Shown one piece after another: positions 8,703 to 16,345 of a stretch of DNA of 64,000 nt. Position 1 is the stretch's first letter; every line of letters begins with the position of its first letter. The stretch covers positions 5,173,340 to 5,237,339 of the forward strand of contig NZ_CM001440.1 of the NCBI RefSeq assembly GCF_000244975.1. Direction: 5' to 3'. The translations under genes were made by a program, and so were the position numbers. The notes below the pieces were generated by a model that saw only the letters and a program-made list of their open reading frames with translations, ran no database searches and was not told where the DNA came from. The stretch is from Saccharomonospora cyanea NA-134 (GTDB lineage: Bacteria; Actinomycetota; Actinomycetes; Mycobacteriales; Pseudonocardiaceae).

Positions 8703-9572
8703 GTGAACACCGCGGTAACGGAGACGGCGCAGTCGGAGGGGACGAGGAGCCGACGTCGAGTGAAGCGCATCGTGATCGTGCTGGTCGTGCTCGTGGGACT
8801 GCTGGTGGGCGCCGACTTCGCGGCGGCCACCTTCGCCGAGCACACCGTGTCACAAAAGGCTCGCGAACAACTCGGTCTGAGCCAGGACCCTGCGGTCGAG
8901 ATCCACGGATTCCCGTTCGCCACGCAGGCTTTGTCCGGCGAATACGATCACATCAGCATCAGCGCCAACGGTGTGCGGGTGCAGCAGTTGCAGGACGTCT
9001 CCGTGCGCGCGAACCTCCACGACGTCACCGCCCCGATCTCCGATCTCACCTCGGGCAACGTCGACAACATCGAGATCGGCAGGGTGGCGGGCGAGATCAC
9101 CCTCAAGGCCAGCGACATCGCCCGCGTGCCGCCGCTGACGAACATCGAGGACCTGCGCATCGAGCCGTCGTCGAAGGCGTACGTGCTTCACGGCGAGGGC
9201 GTCGGCGAGGAGCGGGAGGCGCAGGTCGAGCAGGACAGCGACGACTCGACCGCGGGGGTGCGGCTGTCCGGCAAGGCCGACATCGCGGGCGAGCGCATCG
9301 AGATCTTCGCCTTCGCGATGATCGAGCTCGACGGCACCACGATCCGCATCACGCCGCACCGCCTCCAGTTCGGCAACGACCAGGAGACCACCGTCGTGCC
9401 GGACGAGGTGCAGCAGGCGCTGTTGCCGAACTTCGAGGCCGACATCAACGCGGGTGACATGCCGTTCACCGTGACGCCCACCGCCATCAGGGTCGACTCC
9501 GGGTCGCTGACCCTGCACGGCGAGGCGAAGAACGTCTCGTTCGCCCGCGTCACCGGTGCGTTCGGCGGCTGA
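8703..9572 (+). CDS. LmeA-like DUF2993 exported protein
   Basis: DUF2993 proteins include mycobacterial LmeA, a periplasmic factor for mannan elongation of lipoglycans. The 289-residue protein has a basic N terminus, a signal anchor (RIVIVLVVLVGLLVGADFAAA), and a beta-rich exported domain. The motif VEIHGFPFATQALSGEYDHI is typical. The start is uncertain: GTG 8703 and GTG 8697 both fit. The gene is divergent from glnR and 9 nt before the thioredoxin-like gene. Confidence 0.75.
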   Translation: MNTAVTETAQSEGTRSRRRVKRIVIVLVVLVGLLVGADFAAATFAEHTVSQKAREQLGLSQDPAVEIHGFPFATQALSGEYDHISISANGVRVQQLQDVSVRANLHDVTAPISDLTSGNVDNIEIGRVAGEITLKASDIARVPPLTNIEDLRIEPSSKAYVLHGEGVGEEREAQVEQDSDDSTAGVRLSGKADIAGERIEIFAFAMIELDGTTIRITPHRLQFGNDQETTVVPDEVQQALLPNFEADINAGDMPFTVTPTAIRVDSGSLTLHGEAKNVSFARVTGAFGG

Positions 9573-9581
9573 CGAGCTCCG

Positions 9582-10040
9582 ATGACCGGTGTTCTGGTGC
9601 TCGTGGGCACACTCGTCCTGGGTGTGCTCACGGGCACGGTGCTGTCCCTGCGCAACGGGAGGATCCGCCGCCCCACCATGTCAGGCATGTCAGGCATGTC
9701 AGCCGTGTCACCGTCCGATCCGGCCCCGCCACCCGCCCCGGTCGTCGACGTGCTCACCCCGGGCGCGGTGACGCTCGTGCAGTTGTCGACCACGTTCTGC
9801 GCGCCCTGCCGGCACGCGCGCGCGGTGCTGTCGAGGGTCGCCGAGAGCACGGACGGGATCGCGCACGTGGATCTCGACATCACCGACCGGCCCGGCCTCG
9901 CCGAGGCCCTGCGAGTCCTGCGCACCCCCACCACGATCGCCTTCGACGACGAGGGCACCGAGTTGCTACGGATCAGCGGGGTGCCGAAGATCGCCACACT
10001 GCGGGAGGCTCTGGCCCCCCACGTGCGTCTCACAGAATGA
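9582..10040 (+). CDS. Membrane-anchored thioredoxin-like protein
   Basis: An N-terminal hydrophobic segment (residues 2-22) is followed by a low-complexity linker and a thioredoxin fold with the redox motif FCAPCR and the cis-proline region LRTPTTIAF. It is predicted to act as a thiol-disulfide oxidoreductase on the outer membrane face. It lies 9 nt after the LmeA-like gene and just before the sulfur gene group, so a role in protecting or transferring thiols there is possible. The linker MSGMSGMSAVS is encoded by 9-nt direct repeats. Confidence 0.8.
   Translation: MTGVLVLVGTLVLGVLTGTVLSLRNGRIRRPTMSGMSGMSAVSPSDPAPPPAPVVDVLTPGAVTLVQLSTTFCAPCRHARAVLSRVAESTDGIAHVDLDITDRPGLAEALRVLRTPTTIAFDDEGTELLRISGVPKIATLREALAPHVRLTE
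9678..9713 (+). repeat. 9-nt tandem repeat inside the thioredoxin-like gene
   Basis: Four units: ATGTCAGGC twice, then ATGTCAGCC and GTGTCACCG. They encode the MSG/MSA linker after the membrane anchor. Copy number could vary between strains. Confidence 0.7.
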
Positions 10041-10069
10041 ACACCGTTTCCGGAGGGGTGTCGACTGAG

Positions 10070-10075
10070 TACGCT
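10070..10075 (+). promoter_or_regulatory. -10-like hexamer of the Cys leader peptide
   Basis: TACGCT ends 6 nt before the GTG at 10082, so transcription is expected to start at or next to the leader-peptide start codon. Confidence 0.5.
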
Positions 10076-10081
10076 GGGCGT

Positions 10082-10198
10082 GTGACCAGGCTGCCCCTCT
10101 ACCTCCTGACGCAACGGCGCGCCGTCGACCTGTGCCGCGTGCGGAGCAGTCTGTGTCCGTCGAACAGCCTCGCGAGGGACCGGCAGTCGACGCACTAG
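10082..10198 (+). CDS. Putative Cys-containing leader peptide upstream of sulfur genes
   Basis: A 38-codon ORF starting at GTG encodes MTRLPLYLLTQRRAVDLCRV and ends shortly after a second cysteine. It resembles the actinobacterial putative leader peptides with an RRHVDL-R-SSLC core found before sulfur and cysteine genes. Two Cys codons (18 and 25) fall in its middle. Its TAG stop overlaps the AGGAGG ribosome site of the next gene, so ribosomes stalled on Cys codons or ending here would change access to that site. Function is inferred from the motif and position. Confidence 0.7.
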   Translation: MTRLPLYLLTQRRAVDLCRVRSSLCPSNSLARDRQSTH

Positions 10199-10206
10199 GA
10201 GGTGAC

Positions 10207-10641
10207 ATGTCCGCAGAGGCATCCGTGGACCCACGCGGCCCCCGGTTCGCGGCTACGGTCACCACGGTCGTCCTCGCGATCGTTCTGATCAGCGGATGGT
10301 GGCCCCTGCTCGCGGTCCAGACCGTGGTGTTCGCCCTCGGTGCCTTCGGTGGACTCCGGATGGCCCCGTACTCGGTGCTGTACCGCACGCTGGTCGCTCC
10401 CAGGCTGCGACCCACGAGTGAGCGCGAGGACGCCGCGCCGCTGCGGTTCGCCCAGGCCGTCGGGTTCGGGTTCACCCTCGTCGGAGTCGTCGGCTACGCG
10501 ACCGACACTCTCGTGATGGCGCAGATCGCCACGGCGTTCGCCCTGTTGGCCGCGTTCCTCAACGCGGCATTCGACTTCTGCCTCGGCTGTGAGGTGTATC
10601 CGCTGCTCCGGCGGGTCACACCACGAGACAAGCGTGCGTGA
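10207..10641 (+). CDS. DUF4395 membrane protein
   Basis: A 144-residue membrane protein with about three to four transmembrane segments and the family's C-terminal CLGC dithiol motif (FDFCLGCEVY). DUF4395 proteins are usually found beside thioredoxins and rhodaneses, which suggests a role in moving thiols or sulfur across or at the membrane. ATG 10207 is favoured over earlier GTGs because it has a perfect AGGAGGTGA site 5 nt upstream, overlapping the leader peptide stop. Confidence 0.85.
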   Translation: MSAEASVDPRGPRFAATVTTVVLAIVLISGWWPLLAVQTVVFALGAFGGLRMAPYSVLYRTLVAPRLRPTSEREDAAPLRFAQAVGFGFTLVGVVGYATDTLVMAQIATAFALLAAFLNAAFDFCLGCEVYPLLRRVTPRDKRA

Positions 10642-10700
10642 GGCACCGAGAGCCAACCTGGTCTTTCCCGTTTCGTCGATGAAAGAAAGTGAGTGCCGCC

Positions 10701-11540
10701 ATGAGCCGTGAAGACGTGCTGGTCACCACCGAGTGGGCCGAGGAGAACCTGAACACGCAGGGCGTCGTGTTCGCCGAGGTCGACGAGGACACCACCGCCT
10801 ACGACGGCGGACACATCCCGGGCGCCGTCAGGATCGACTGGCGGACCGAACTCCAGGACCCCGTACGGCGCGACTTCGTCGACCGCGAGGGCTTCGAGAA
10901 GCTCATGTCCGCCAAGGGCATCGCAGGCGACGACCTGGTGATCCTCTACGGCGGCAACAACAACTGGTTCGCGGCGTACGCGTACTGGTACTTCAAGCTG
11001 TACGGCCACGAGAGGGTGAAGCTGCTCGACGGTGGGCGCAAGAAGTGGGAGCTCGACGGCCGCACCCTGAGCACCGACGAGGTGAACCGGGAGCGCACGA
11101 ACTACACGGCCAAGGAACAGGACCACTCGCTGCGCGCGTTCCGTGACGAGGTCGTCGAGGCCATCAACACGAAGAACCTCGTGGACGTCCGCTCGCCCGA
11201 CGAGTTCTCGGGCAAGCTGCTCGCTCCGGCCCACCTGCCGCAGGAGACCGCCCAGCGGGGCGGCCACATCCCCAGCGCGATCAACGTGCCGTGGTCGAAG
11301 GCGGCCAACGAGGACGGCACCTTCAAGTCCGCCGAGGAGCTGGAGCGGCTCTACAAGGACGCGGGGCTGGACACCTCCAAGCCCACCATCGCGTACTGCC
11401 GCATCGGCGAGCGCTCCAGCCACACGTGGTTCGCGTTGCACGAGCTGATCGGGCTGAAGGACGTGAAGAACTACGACGGTTCGTGGACGGAGTACGGCTC
11501 GCTGGTCGGCGTGCCGGTGGAGACGGGAGAACAGCGATGA
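10701..11540 (+). CDS. sseA: Thiosulfate sulfurtransferase, CysA/SseA type
   Basis: It is predicted to transfer sulfane sulfur from thiosulfate or 3-mercaptopyruvate to an acceptor. The 279-residue protein has two rhodanese domains: an inactive N-terminal one (about 10-135) and a catalytic C-terminal one with the active-site loop AYCRIGERSSHTWF holding the cysteine. It is very close in layout to mycobacterial CysA2/CysA3. ATG 10701 matches the family start (MSREDVLVTTEWAE); GTG 10689 is an alternative. It overlaps sseC by 4 nt (ATGA), as in mycobacteria. Confidence 0.93.
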   Translation: MSREDVLVTTEWAEENLNTQGVVFAEVDEDTTAYDGGHIPGAVRIDWRTELQDPVRRDFVDREGFEKLMSAKGIAGDDLVILYGGNNNWFAAYAYWYFKLYGHERVKLLDGGRKKWELDGRTLSTDEVNRERTNYTAKEQDHSLRAFRDEVVEAINTKNLVDVRSPDEFSGKLLAPAHLPQETAQRGGHIPSAINVPWSKAANEDGTFKSAEELERLYKDAGLDTSKPTIAYCRIGERSSHTWFALHELIGLKDVKNYDGSWTEYGSLVGVPVETGEQR

Positions 11541-11842
11541 CGGACGGCTGCGGAGCGCCGGCGCAGACGGCGCTGGCCGCCGACGAGGACACCCACGGGC
11601 AGATCGTGGTGGCGGGCAAGGTCACCGGCGCGGGCGGTCCGGTCGGCGGCGCGTACGTGCGACTGCTCGACTCGACGGGCGAGTTCACGGGCGAGGTGCA
11701 GGCGTCGCCGGAGGGTGACTTCCGGTTCTACGCCGCACCGGGCACGTGGACGGTGCGTGCCCTGCACTCCTCGGGCAACGGCGAGGCCAGCGTCCGAGCC
11801 GAAGGACCCGGAGTGCACCAGGTGGCCGTGACGGTCGCCTGA
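11537..11842 (+). CDS. sseC: SseC / DUF1416 protein
   Basis: A 101-residue protein with an N-terminal TDGCGAP segment containing the only cysteine, followed by a small beta-sandwich resembling a carboxypeptidase-regulatory or transthyretin-like fold (GQIVVAGKVTGAGGPVGGAYVRLLD). It is always found after the CysA-type sulfurtransferase in actinobacteria. The start overlaps the sulfurtransferase stop. Its exact job is unknown, but the N-terminal Cys makes it a candidate sulfur acceptor or carrier. Confidence 0.9.
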   Translation: MTDGCGAPAQTALAADEDTHGQIVVAGKVTGAGGPVGGAYVRLLDSTGEFTGEVQASPEGDFRFYAAPGTWTVRALHSSGNGEASVRAEGPGVHQVAVTVA

Positions 11843-11856
11843 GGAATCGTTCACCG

Positions 11857-11892
11857 CGAGGCCGCCCACCCGCACACCGGGGGGCGGCCTCG
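11857..11892 (+). terminator. Terminator after sseC
   Basis: Arms CGAGGCCGCCC (11857-11867) and GGGCGGCCTCG (11882-11892) form a perfect 11-bp GC-rich stem 14 nt past the sseC stop. Confidence 0.75.
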
Positions 11893-11945
11893 TGCTGTGT
11901 CAGGCCTCTCAGGGGTCGGACAGGTGCCGGAGGGGGTCAGCGGGT

Positions 11946-11951
11946 TATCCT
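11946..11951 (+). promoter_or_regulatory. -10-like hexamer of the 31-aa membrane protein
   Basis: TATCCT ends 6 nt before the GTG at 11958, which again predicts a leaderless transcript. Confidence 0.5.
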
Positions 11952-11957
11952 TCGCCC

Positions 11958-12053
11958 GTGGAGTTCATCTTTACGGCACTGATGGTGTTGGTCGTCGTCG
12001 CGTCCGTGTGGTTCAGCGCCTACGTGGTGTACCGCCTGTACTCCGACAACTGA
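11958..12053 (+). CDS. 31-residue single-pass membrane protein
   Basis: A tiny ORF from GTG encodes [20 protein letters not shown] followed by [11 protein letters not shown]. Most of it is one membrane helix, with a short positive/aromatic tail. It has its own -10-like hexamer and lies between the sseC terminator and the nitrobindin gene. I do not recognise a function. Confidence comes from the promoter placement, clean hydrophobic pattern and intact start and stop. Confidence 0.6.
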   Translation: MEFIFTALMVLVVVASVWFSAYVVYRLYSDN

Positions 12054-12105
12054 TCCACGCGAGTTCGACACCGACACCGACACCGAGACAGCGAGCCACG
12101 ACGTC

Positions 12106-12720
12106 ATGACGAGCGGCGACGACGCTATCCGGGCTGCCGCGGAGCGAGCCGAGAAGACGGCTCACCGCAACGTGCCGCAGTTCGACGACCTGCCCATCCC
12201 CGGTGACACCGCGAACCTGCGCGAAGGCGCCGAACTCAACGACGCCTGCCTCGCGCTCCTCCCACTCGTCGGGGTCTGGCGCGGCGAGGGCGAGATCAGC
12301 TACCCCACGCTGGACCGCACGTACCGCTTCGCCCAGCAGCTCACCATCGCCCACGACGGGAGGCCGTTCCTCCACCACGAGTCGCGGACCTGGCTGCTCG
12401 ACGACGACGGTGGCGTGCTGCGTCTCGCGGCGCGGGAGACGGGCTGGTGGCGGCCTCAGCCGGACGACACCATCGAACTGCTGCTCGCCCACTCCACGGG
12501 CATCGTCGAGCTCTACTACGGCAAGCCCAGGGGCCAGACGGCGTGGGAGCTCGGCACCGACGCCGTGGTGCGTTCCGCCAGCGCCAAGGAGGTCACCGCG
12601 GCCAAGCGCCTCTACGGCCTCGTCAACAACGGCGACCTCGGCTGGGTCGAGGAACGCGCGATGGTGGGTCAGCCGATGACCCCCCACTCCTCCGCGCTGC
12701 TTCAGCGCGTGGTCGGCTGA
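12106..12720 (+). CDS. Nitrobindin-like heme-binding beta-barrel protein (FABP/DUF1794 family)
   Basis: Nitrobindins are ten-stranded beta-barrels that bind ferric heme and react with NO or peroxynitrite. The 204-residue protein shows the family signature [12 protein letters not shown] at the barrel entrance and, near the C terminus, the [12 protein letters not shown] segment with the likely heme-ligating histidine. Length agrees with mycobacterial homologues. The start at ATG 12106 has no clear ribosome site; it follows the 31-residue ORF by 52 nt and may be co-transcribed with it. Confidence 0.85.
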   Translation: MTSGDDAIRAAAERAEKTAHRNVPQFDDLPIPGDTANLREGAELNDACLALLPLVGVWRGEGEISYPTLDRTYRFAQQLTIAHDGRPFLHHESRTWLLDDDGGVLRLAARETGWWRPQPDDTIELLLAHSTGIVELYYGKPRGQTAWELGTDAVVRSASAKEVTAAKRLYGLVNNGDLGWVEERAMVGQPMTPHSSALLQRVVG

Positions 12721-12730
12721 CCCGGCCCGC

Positions 12731-13579
12731 TCACGCGTACTGCGCCTCGTAGGCGTCGCACAACTCCCGGTGCAGTTCCGTCGAATCGGCCAGGCGCGTG
12801 CCGTCGACCGTGTGCACCCTCGTCACCTTCCGCACCGACGACGCGAGGAACAGCCCGTCGGCCGACAGCAGCTCCGAGGCCGGGATGTTCTCCACCTTCA
12901 CCGTCCAGCCCGCGGCCTCGGCGGCCCGGAACACGGCGCGCTGCGTGGTGCCGGGCAGGATGCCGACCGTGGGCGGCGGTGTGTAGAGAGTGCGGTCGGC
13001 CACCATGACCACGGTCGACGTCGGGCCCTCCAGCACCGAGCCGTCGGTCGCCGTGAAGACGACGTCGTCGGCCCCGCGTCGCGCCGCCTCACGCAACGCG
13101 GCGAGGTTCACCGCGTACGACAGCGTCTTGGCGCCGAGGAGCAGCCACGGGGCACGTTCGGCGATCTCCGGCCCGAACCCGCGCTCCAGCAGCGCCACCG
13201 CGATGCCCTCGCTCCTGGCCCTCTTGACCTTCTCGTCGATCTCCATGCCCAGCGCGTAGCAGAAGGGCTCGGCGTCCGGGTCCCCCTCCGAGCCACGCGT
13301 GTAGACGAGTTTGACGGCGATCTCCGACGATCCCTGCCAGTTGTCGATCACCTGCTGTACGGCGCCCTCCCACGCGGCCAGATCGGGCTCGGGGAGGTCG
13401 AGCATGGCGGCCGACCGCGCGAGCCGGTCGAGGTGCGGGCCGAGTTCCCTGGGCCTGCCGTCCACGACGAGGACCGTCTCGAAGATTCCGTCTCCTCGCA
13501 GCACACCGGTGTTGTCCACCCGGACGTACGGTTGGGCGGGGTCTCCGAGGGTGCCGTCGAGAAAGGCCAGTACGCGCAT
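12731..13579 (-). CDS. pabC: Aminodeoxychorismate lyase-like class IV aminotransferase
   Basis: A PLP fold-type IV enzyme of 282 residues. PabC cleaves 4-amino-4-deoxychorismate to p-aminobenzoate and pyruvate for folate synthesis. Features visible are the GDGIFETVLVVDGRP opening, the PLP lysine in LLGAKTLSYAVN, and the EGPTSTVVMV and PGTTQRAVFRAAEAAG loops that hold the phosphate. Fold IV also includes branched-chain and D-amino acid aminotransferases, so specificity is not certain. Next to the divergent folate-dependent ygfZ, PabC fits well. A TACGGT hexamer lies 6 nt before the ATG. Confidence 0.78.
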   Translation of the reverse strand: MRVLAFLDGTLGDPAQPYVRVDNTGVLRGDGIFETVLVVDGRPRELGPHLDRLARSAAMLDLPEPDLAAWEGAVQQVIDNWQGSSEIAVKLVYTRGSEGDPDAEPFCYALGMEIDEKVKRARSEGIAVALLERGFGPEIAERAPWLLLGAKTLSYAVNLAALREAARRGADDVVFTATDGSVLEGPTSTVVMVADRTLYTPPPTVGILPGTTQRAVFRAAEAAGWTVKVENIPASELLSADGLFLASSVRKVTRVHTVDGTRLADSTELHRELCDAYEAQYA

Positions 13580-13585
13580 GGGACC

Positions 13586-13591
13586 ACCGTA
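13586..13591 (-). promoter_or_regulatory. -10-like hexamer of the pabC-like gene
   Basis: Minus-strand TACGGT ends 6 nt before the ATG at 13579. It is back-to-back with the ygfZ hexamer on the other strand, leaving only 49 bp between two divergent start codons. Confidence 0.5.
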
Positions 13592-13616
13592 CTCACCGGC
13601 CGTGGGCGGTCCAGCC

Positions 13617-13622
13617 TACGAT
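13617..13622 (+). promoter_or_regulatory. -10-like hexamer of ygfZ
   Basis: TACGAT ends 6 nt before the ATG at 13629. Its -35 region would lie over the -10 of the divergent pabC-like gene, so the two promoters may compete. Confidence 0.5.
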
Positions 13623-13628
13623 CGGGGC

Positions 13629-14759
13629 ATGGCGTATGAGTCTCCGCTGCTGAGGCGTCCCGGCGCCGTCGCACCCCCCGAAGACCATCCCGAGGCCGGT
13701 GTGCCGTGGCACTGGGGTGACCCGTTCGCCGAGCAGCGCACCGCCAGTCGTGGCGTGGCCGTCGTCGACCGCTCTCACCGGCAGGTCATCACCGTGACCG
13801 GCGAGGAACGGCTCTCCTGGCTGCACCTGGTCATCTCGCAGCACGTCACCGGGCTGCCCGACGGGGAGGGCACCGAGGCGCTCGTGCTCGACAGCCAGGG
13901 CCGCATCGACGCGCACCTGGTGCTGGCCCACGTCGACGGCACCGTCTTCCTCGACACCGACCCCGGTGCCACGGCCACCACGGCGCTGCCGAAGGGCGGC
14001 GAGAAGCAAACGCTGCTCGCCTACTTCGAGGCCATGAAGTTCTGGTCGAAGGTCGACATCGCCGACGCGAGTGACGACTGGGCACTGCTGACTCTGCTCG
14101 GGCCCGAGGTGCCCGAGCTGCTCGCGCGCTTCGGCATCGAACTCGAAAGGCGCCCTTACGCGGCCGGCTGGTTCTCCGACGTCGTGGCGCGGCGGATGCC
14201 GTGGCCGGGGCCGTCGAGTGTGGATCTGCTCGTCCCCAGGTCGGAACTCGGCGACTGGTGGAACAGGCTGACCGACGCCGGAGCCCGCCCGGCGGGGTCG
14301 TGGACGTTCGACGCGCTGCGAGTGGAGTCCCTGCGCCCGAAGTTGGGCGTCGACACCGACGAGCGCACGATCCCGCACGAAGTGAACTGGATCGGCTCGG
14401 CCGCCCACGTGGCGAAGGGCTGCTACCGGGGCCAGGAGACGGTCGCCAAGGTGCACAACGTGGGCAGGCCACCGCGCAACATGGTGCTGTTGCACCTCGA
14501 CGGATCGCAGGAGATCTACCCGGAGACGGGCGATCCGGTGCTGCTGGGCGAGCGCACCGTGGGGCGGGTCGGCAGCGTGGCCCAGCACCACGAACTCGGC
14601 CCCATCGCGCTGGCACTGCTCAAACGCTCCACGCCGATGGACGCCGAACTCGTGGCGGGCGAGAAGGACCGGGCGGTGCAGGCCTCGGTGGATCCCGACT
14701 CGGTGCCCCGGGAGCACGCCGCCCCGGGCCGGGACGCCGCGCAGCGTCTGCGCGGCTGA
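13629..14759 (+). CDS. ygfZ: Folate-binding Fe-S cluster repair protein YgfZ
   Basis: YgfZ/IBA57 proteins use tetrahydrofolate to support assembly or repair of certain Fe-S enzymes. The 376-residue protein has the GcvT-like fold and the hallmark KGCYRGQE motif with its essential cysteine at about residues 262-269. An ATG at 13629 with a TACGAT hexamer 6 nt upstream sets the start. The gene faces away from the pabC-like folate gene, giving a folate-themed divergent pair. Confidence 0.92.
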   Translation: MAYESPLLRRPGAVAPPEDHPEAGVPWHWGDPFAEQRTASRGVAVVDRSHRQVITVTGEERLSWLHLVISQHVTGLPDGEGTEALVLDSQGRIDAHLVLAHVDGTVFLDTDPGATATTALPKGGEKQTLLAYFEAMKFWSKVDIADASDDWALLTLLGPEVPELLARFGIELERRPYAAGWFSDVVARRMPWPGPSSVDLLVPRSELGDWWNRLTDAGARPAGSWTFDALRVESLRPKLGVDTDERTIPHEVNWIGSAAHVAKGCYRGQETVAKVHNVGRPPRNMVLLHLDGSQEIYPETGDPVLLGERTVGRVGSVAQHHELGPIALALLKRSTPMDAELVAGEKDRAVQASVDPDSVPREHAAPGRDAAQRLRG

Positions 14760-14812
14760 CATGTGCTCGCGTTCCACTGGTGGATTCCAACGTCGTAGAG
14801 CAGGATGACTCC

Positions 14813-15394
14813 GTGATCGAAGTCCGGCCCGGCGGGCGCCGTCGGATCGACCGAGTGCTGGCCGCCGACTACGCCCGCGACCTCGACCGCCTCCCGATGC
14901 CGACGTTGCGCGAACGTCGCAACGAGGCGGCGCAGGAGGAGACCGACCTGTCCTACCTGCGACGACTGCTCCACGCTCGGATCGACATCGTGAAGGCGGA
15001 ACAGCAGCGCCGCGCGTCCGGCGGGCAGACGCGGGTGGTGGACCAGCTCACCGCGATCCTCGCCGACAACGCGCTGGGCCCGGCCACGGGACTGGGCCGT
15101 TACCAGAAGCTGGAGCCGTCGAGGGCGGGCGAGTACCGGCGCCGCGCGGAGGCGCTCGTGGGCGACGCCGACCTCTCCGACGTCACCTCGCTGTCGGACG
15201 ACAAGCTCGCCGAGACCCTGGAGAGTTACCGGGAACAGGAGAGATCCGTCTCCAAGCGCCGACGCGAGGTCCAGGCCGTCGTAGATTCGTTCAACGCGGA
15301 GATCGCACGCCGTTACGCGCAAGGGGCGGCGTCGGTCGACGAACTGTTGGAGAGCGAACGCCGCCAGGGCCCGCCGAGCGGCGAAGAGGACTGA
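14813..15394 (+). CDS. RsiG-like c-di-GMP-binding anti-sigma factor
   Basis: RsiG holds the sporulation sigma factor WhiG inactive when bound to c-di-GMP in Streptomyces. This 193-residue protein is an antiparallel coiled coil with the signature E-x3-S-x2-R-x3-Q-x3-D in both helices: E43-S47-R50-H54-D58 (Gln replaced by His) and E143-S147-R150-Q154-D158. No catalytic domain is visible. GTG 14813 is chosen because AGGA lies 8 nt upstream; GTG 14780 is an alternative. No sigma gene is adjacent. The motif spacing is seen directly; the target is inferred from the family. Confidence 0.85.
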   Translation: MIEVRPGGRRRIDRVLAADYARDLDRLPMPTLRERRNEAAQEETDLSYLRRLLHARIDIVKAEQQRRASGGQTRVVDQLTAILADNALGPATGLGRYQKLEPSRAGEYRRRAEALVGDADLSDVTSLSDDKLAETLESYREQERSVSKRRREVQAVVDSFNAEIARRYAQGAASVDELLESERRQGPPSGEED

Positions 15395-15406
15395 GAACGG
15401 ATCCAC

Positions 15407-16345
15407 ATGAGCTTCGCGACAGGCAATCCCGTGCTGGTCGAGGTGGTGCGGTCGGGTTTCGTGGAGAGCGTGCACCGGGGCGCCATGGTCGTCATGGCGC
15501 CGGACGGCACGGTCCGCGCCACCCTCGGTGACGTTGACACGCCGGTGTTTCCCCGGTCGTCGAACAAGCCGTTCCAGGCACTCGGGATGCTGAACGCCGG
15601 GCTGGAGATCGACGACACCGATCTCGCGCTCGTCTGCGCGTCACACACGGGAGAGCCCGGCCACGTCGACCGCGCCCTGGCGATACTGGCCGCCGCTGGG
15701 CTGGGCGAGGACGACCTGCACTGCCCACCCGACCCCCGCCGGGCCGCCATGAACTGCTCGGGCAAGCACGCCGGGATGCTCACGACCTGCGTACAGCGGG
15801 GTTGGTCGACAGCCGACTACACCGACCCCGACCACCCGTTGCAGCGCACGATCGCCGACACGGTGGTCGAGCTGACGGGCGAGAAGATCGCCGCCGTGGG
15901 CGTCGACGGTTGCGGCGCTCCCCTGTTCGCGTTCTCACTCACCGGGCTCGCGAGGGCGTTCTCCGCGGCCTCCCGCACCCGGGTCGGCGAGGTCATGCGC
16001 GCGAACCCGTGGCTCGTCGCGGGCACCGGCCGGGAGGACACGCTGCTGATGCTGGCGGTGCCGGGTCTGCTGTGCAAGGCGGGCGCGGAGGGCGTGCACG
16101 CCATGACGCTGCCGGACGGCACCACCGTGGCCCTGAAGACGGACGACGGTGCGTCACGGGCGCGGGGTCCGATGCTCGTGGCCGCGTTGCGGGCACTCGG
16201 CGCAGTACCCGGCAACCCCGCCGCCCGAGCGGTGGTCGACGGCCTCGGCCGCGGCGCCGGGCTCGTCCAGGGTGCCGGCCGGGAGGTCGGTGAACTGCGC
16301 GTGACCGCCGAGTTCGAGGCCGAGCTGGCGCGCCAGCTCACCTAG
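15407..16345 (+). CDS. L-asparaginase II family protein
   Basis: A 312-residue member of the Asparaginase_II family (distinct from the classic type I/II asparaginases), which hydrolyses L-asparagine to aspartate and ammonia. Recognisable parts are RSGFVESVHRG, the serine/lysine segment FPRSSNKPFQALG, CASHTGEPGHV and NCSGKHAGML. It begins 12 nt after the RsiG-like gene. Its stop codon sits in a CTAG shared with the stop of the convergent downstream gene. Confidence 0.88.
   Translation: MSFATGNPVLVEVVRSGFVESVHRGAMVVMAPDGTVRATLGDVDTPVFPRSSNKPFQALGMLNAGLEIDDTDLALVCASHTGEPGHVDRALAILAAAGLGEDDLHCPPDPRRAAMNCSGKHAGMLTTCVQRGWSTADYTDPDHPLQRTIADTVVELTGEKIAAVGVDGCGAPLFAFSLTGLARAFSAASRTRVGEVMRANPWLVAGTGREDTLLMLAVPGLLCKAGAEGVHAMTLPDGTTVALKTDDGASRARGPMLVAALRALGAVPGNPAARAVVDGLGRGAGLVQGAGREVGELRVTAEFEAELARQLT

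Noticed and set aside
9678-9713. Possible CRISPR-like direct repeats
   Set aside because: Units are 9 nt with no spacers and are in frame with a protein linker.
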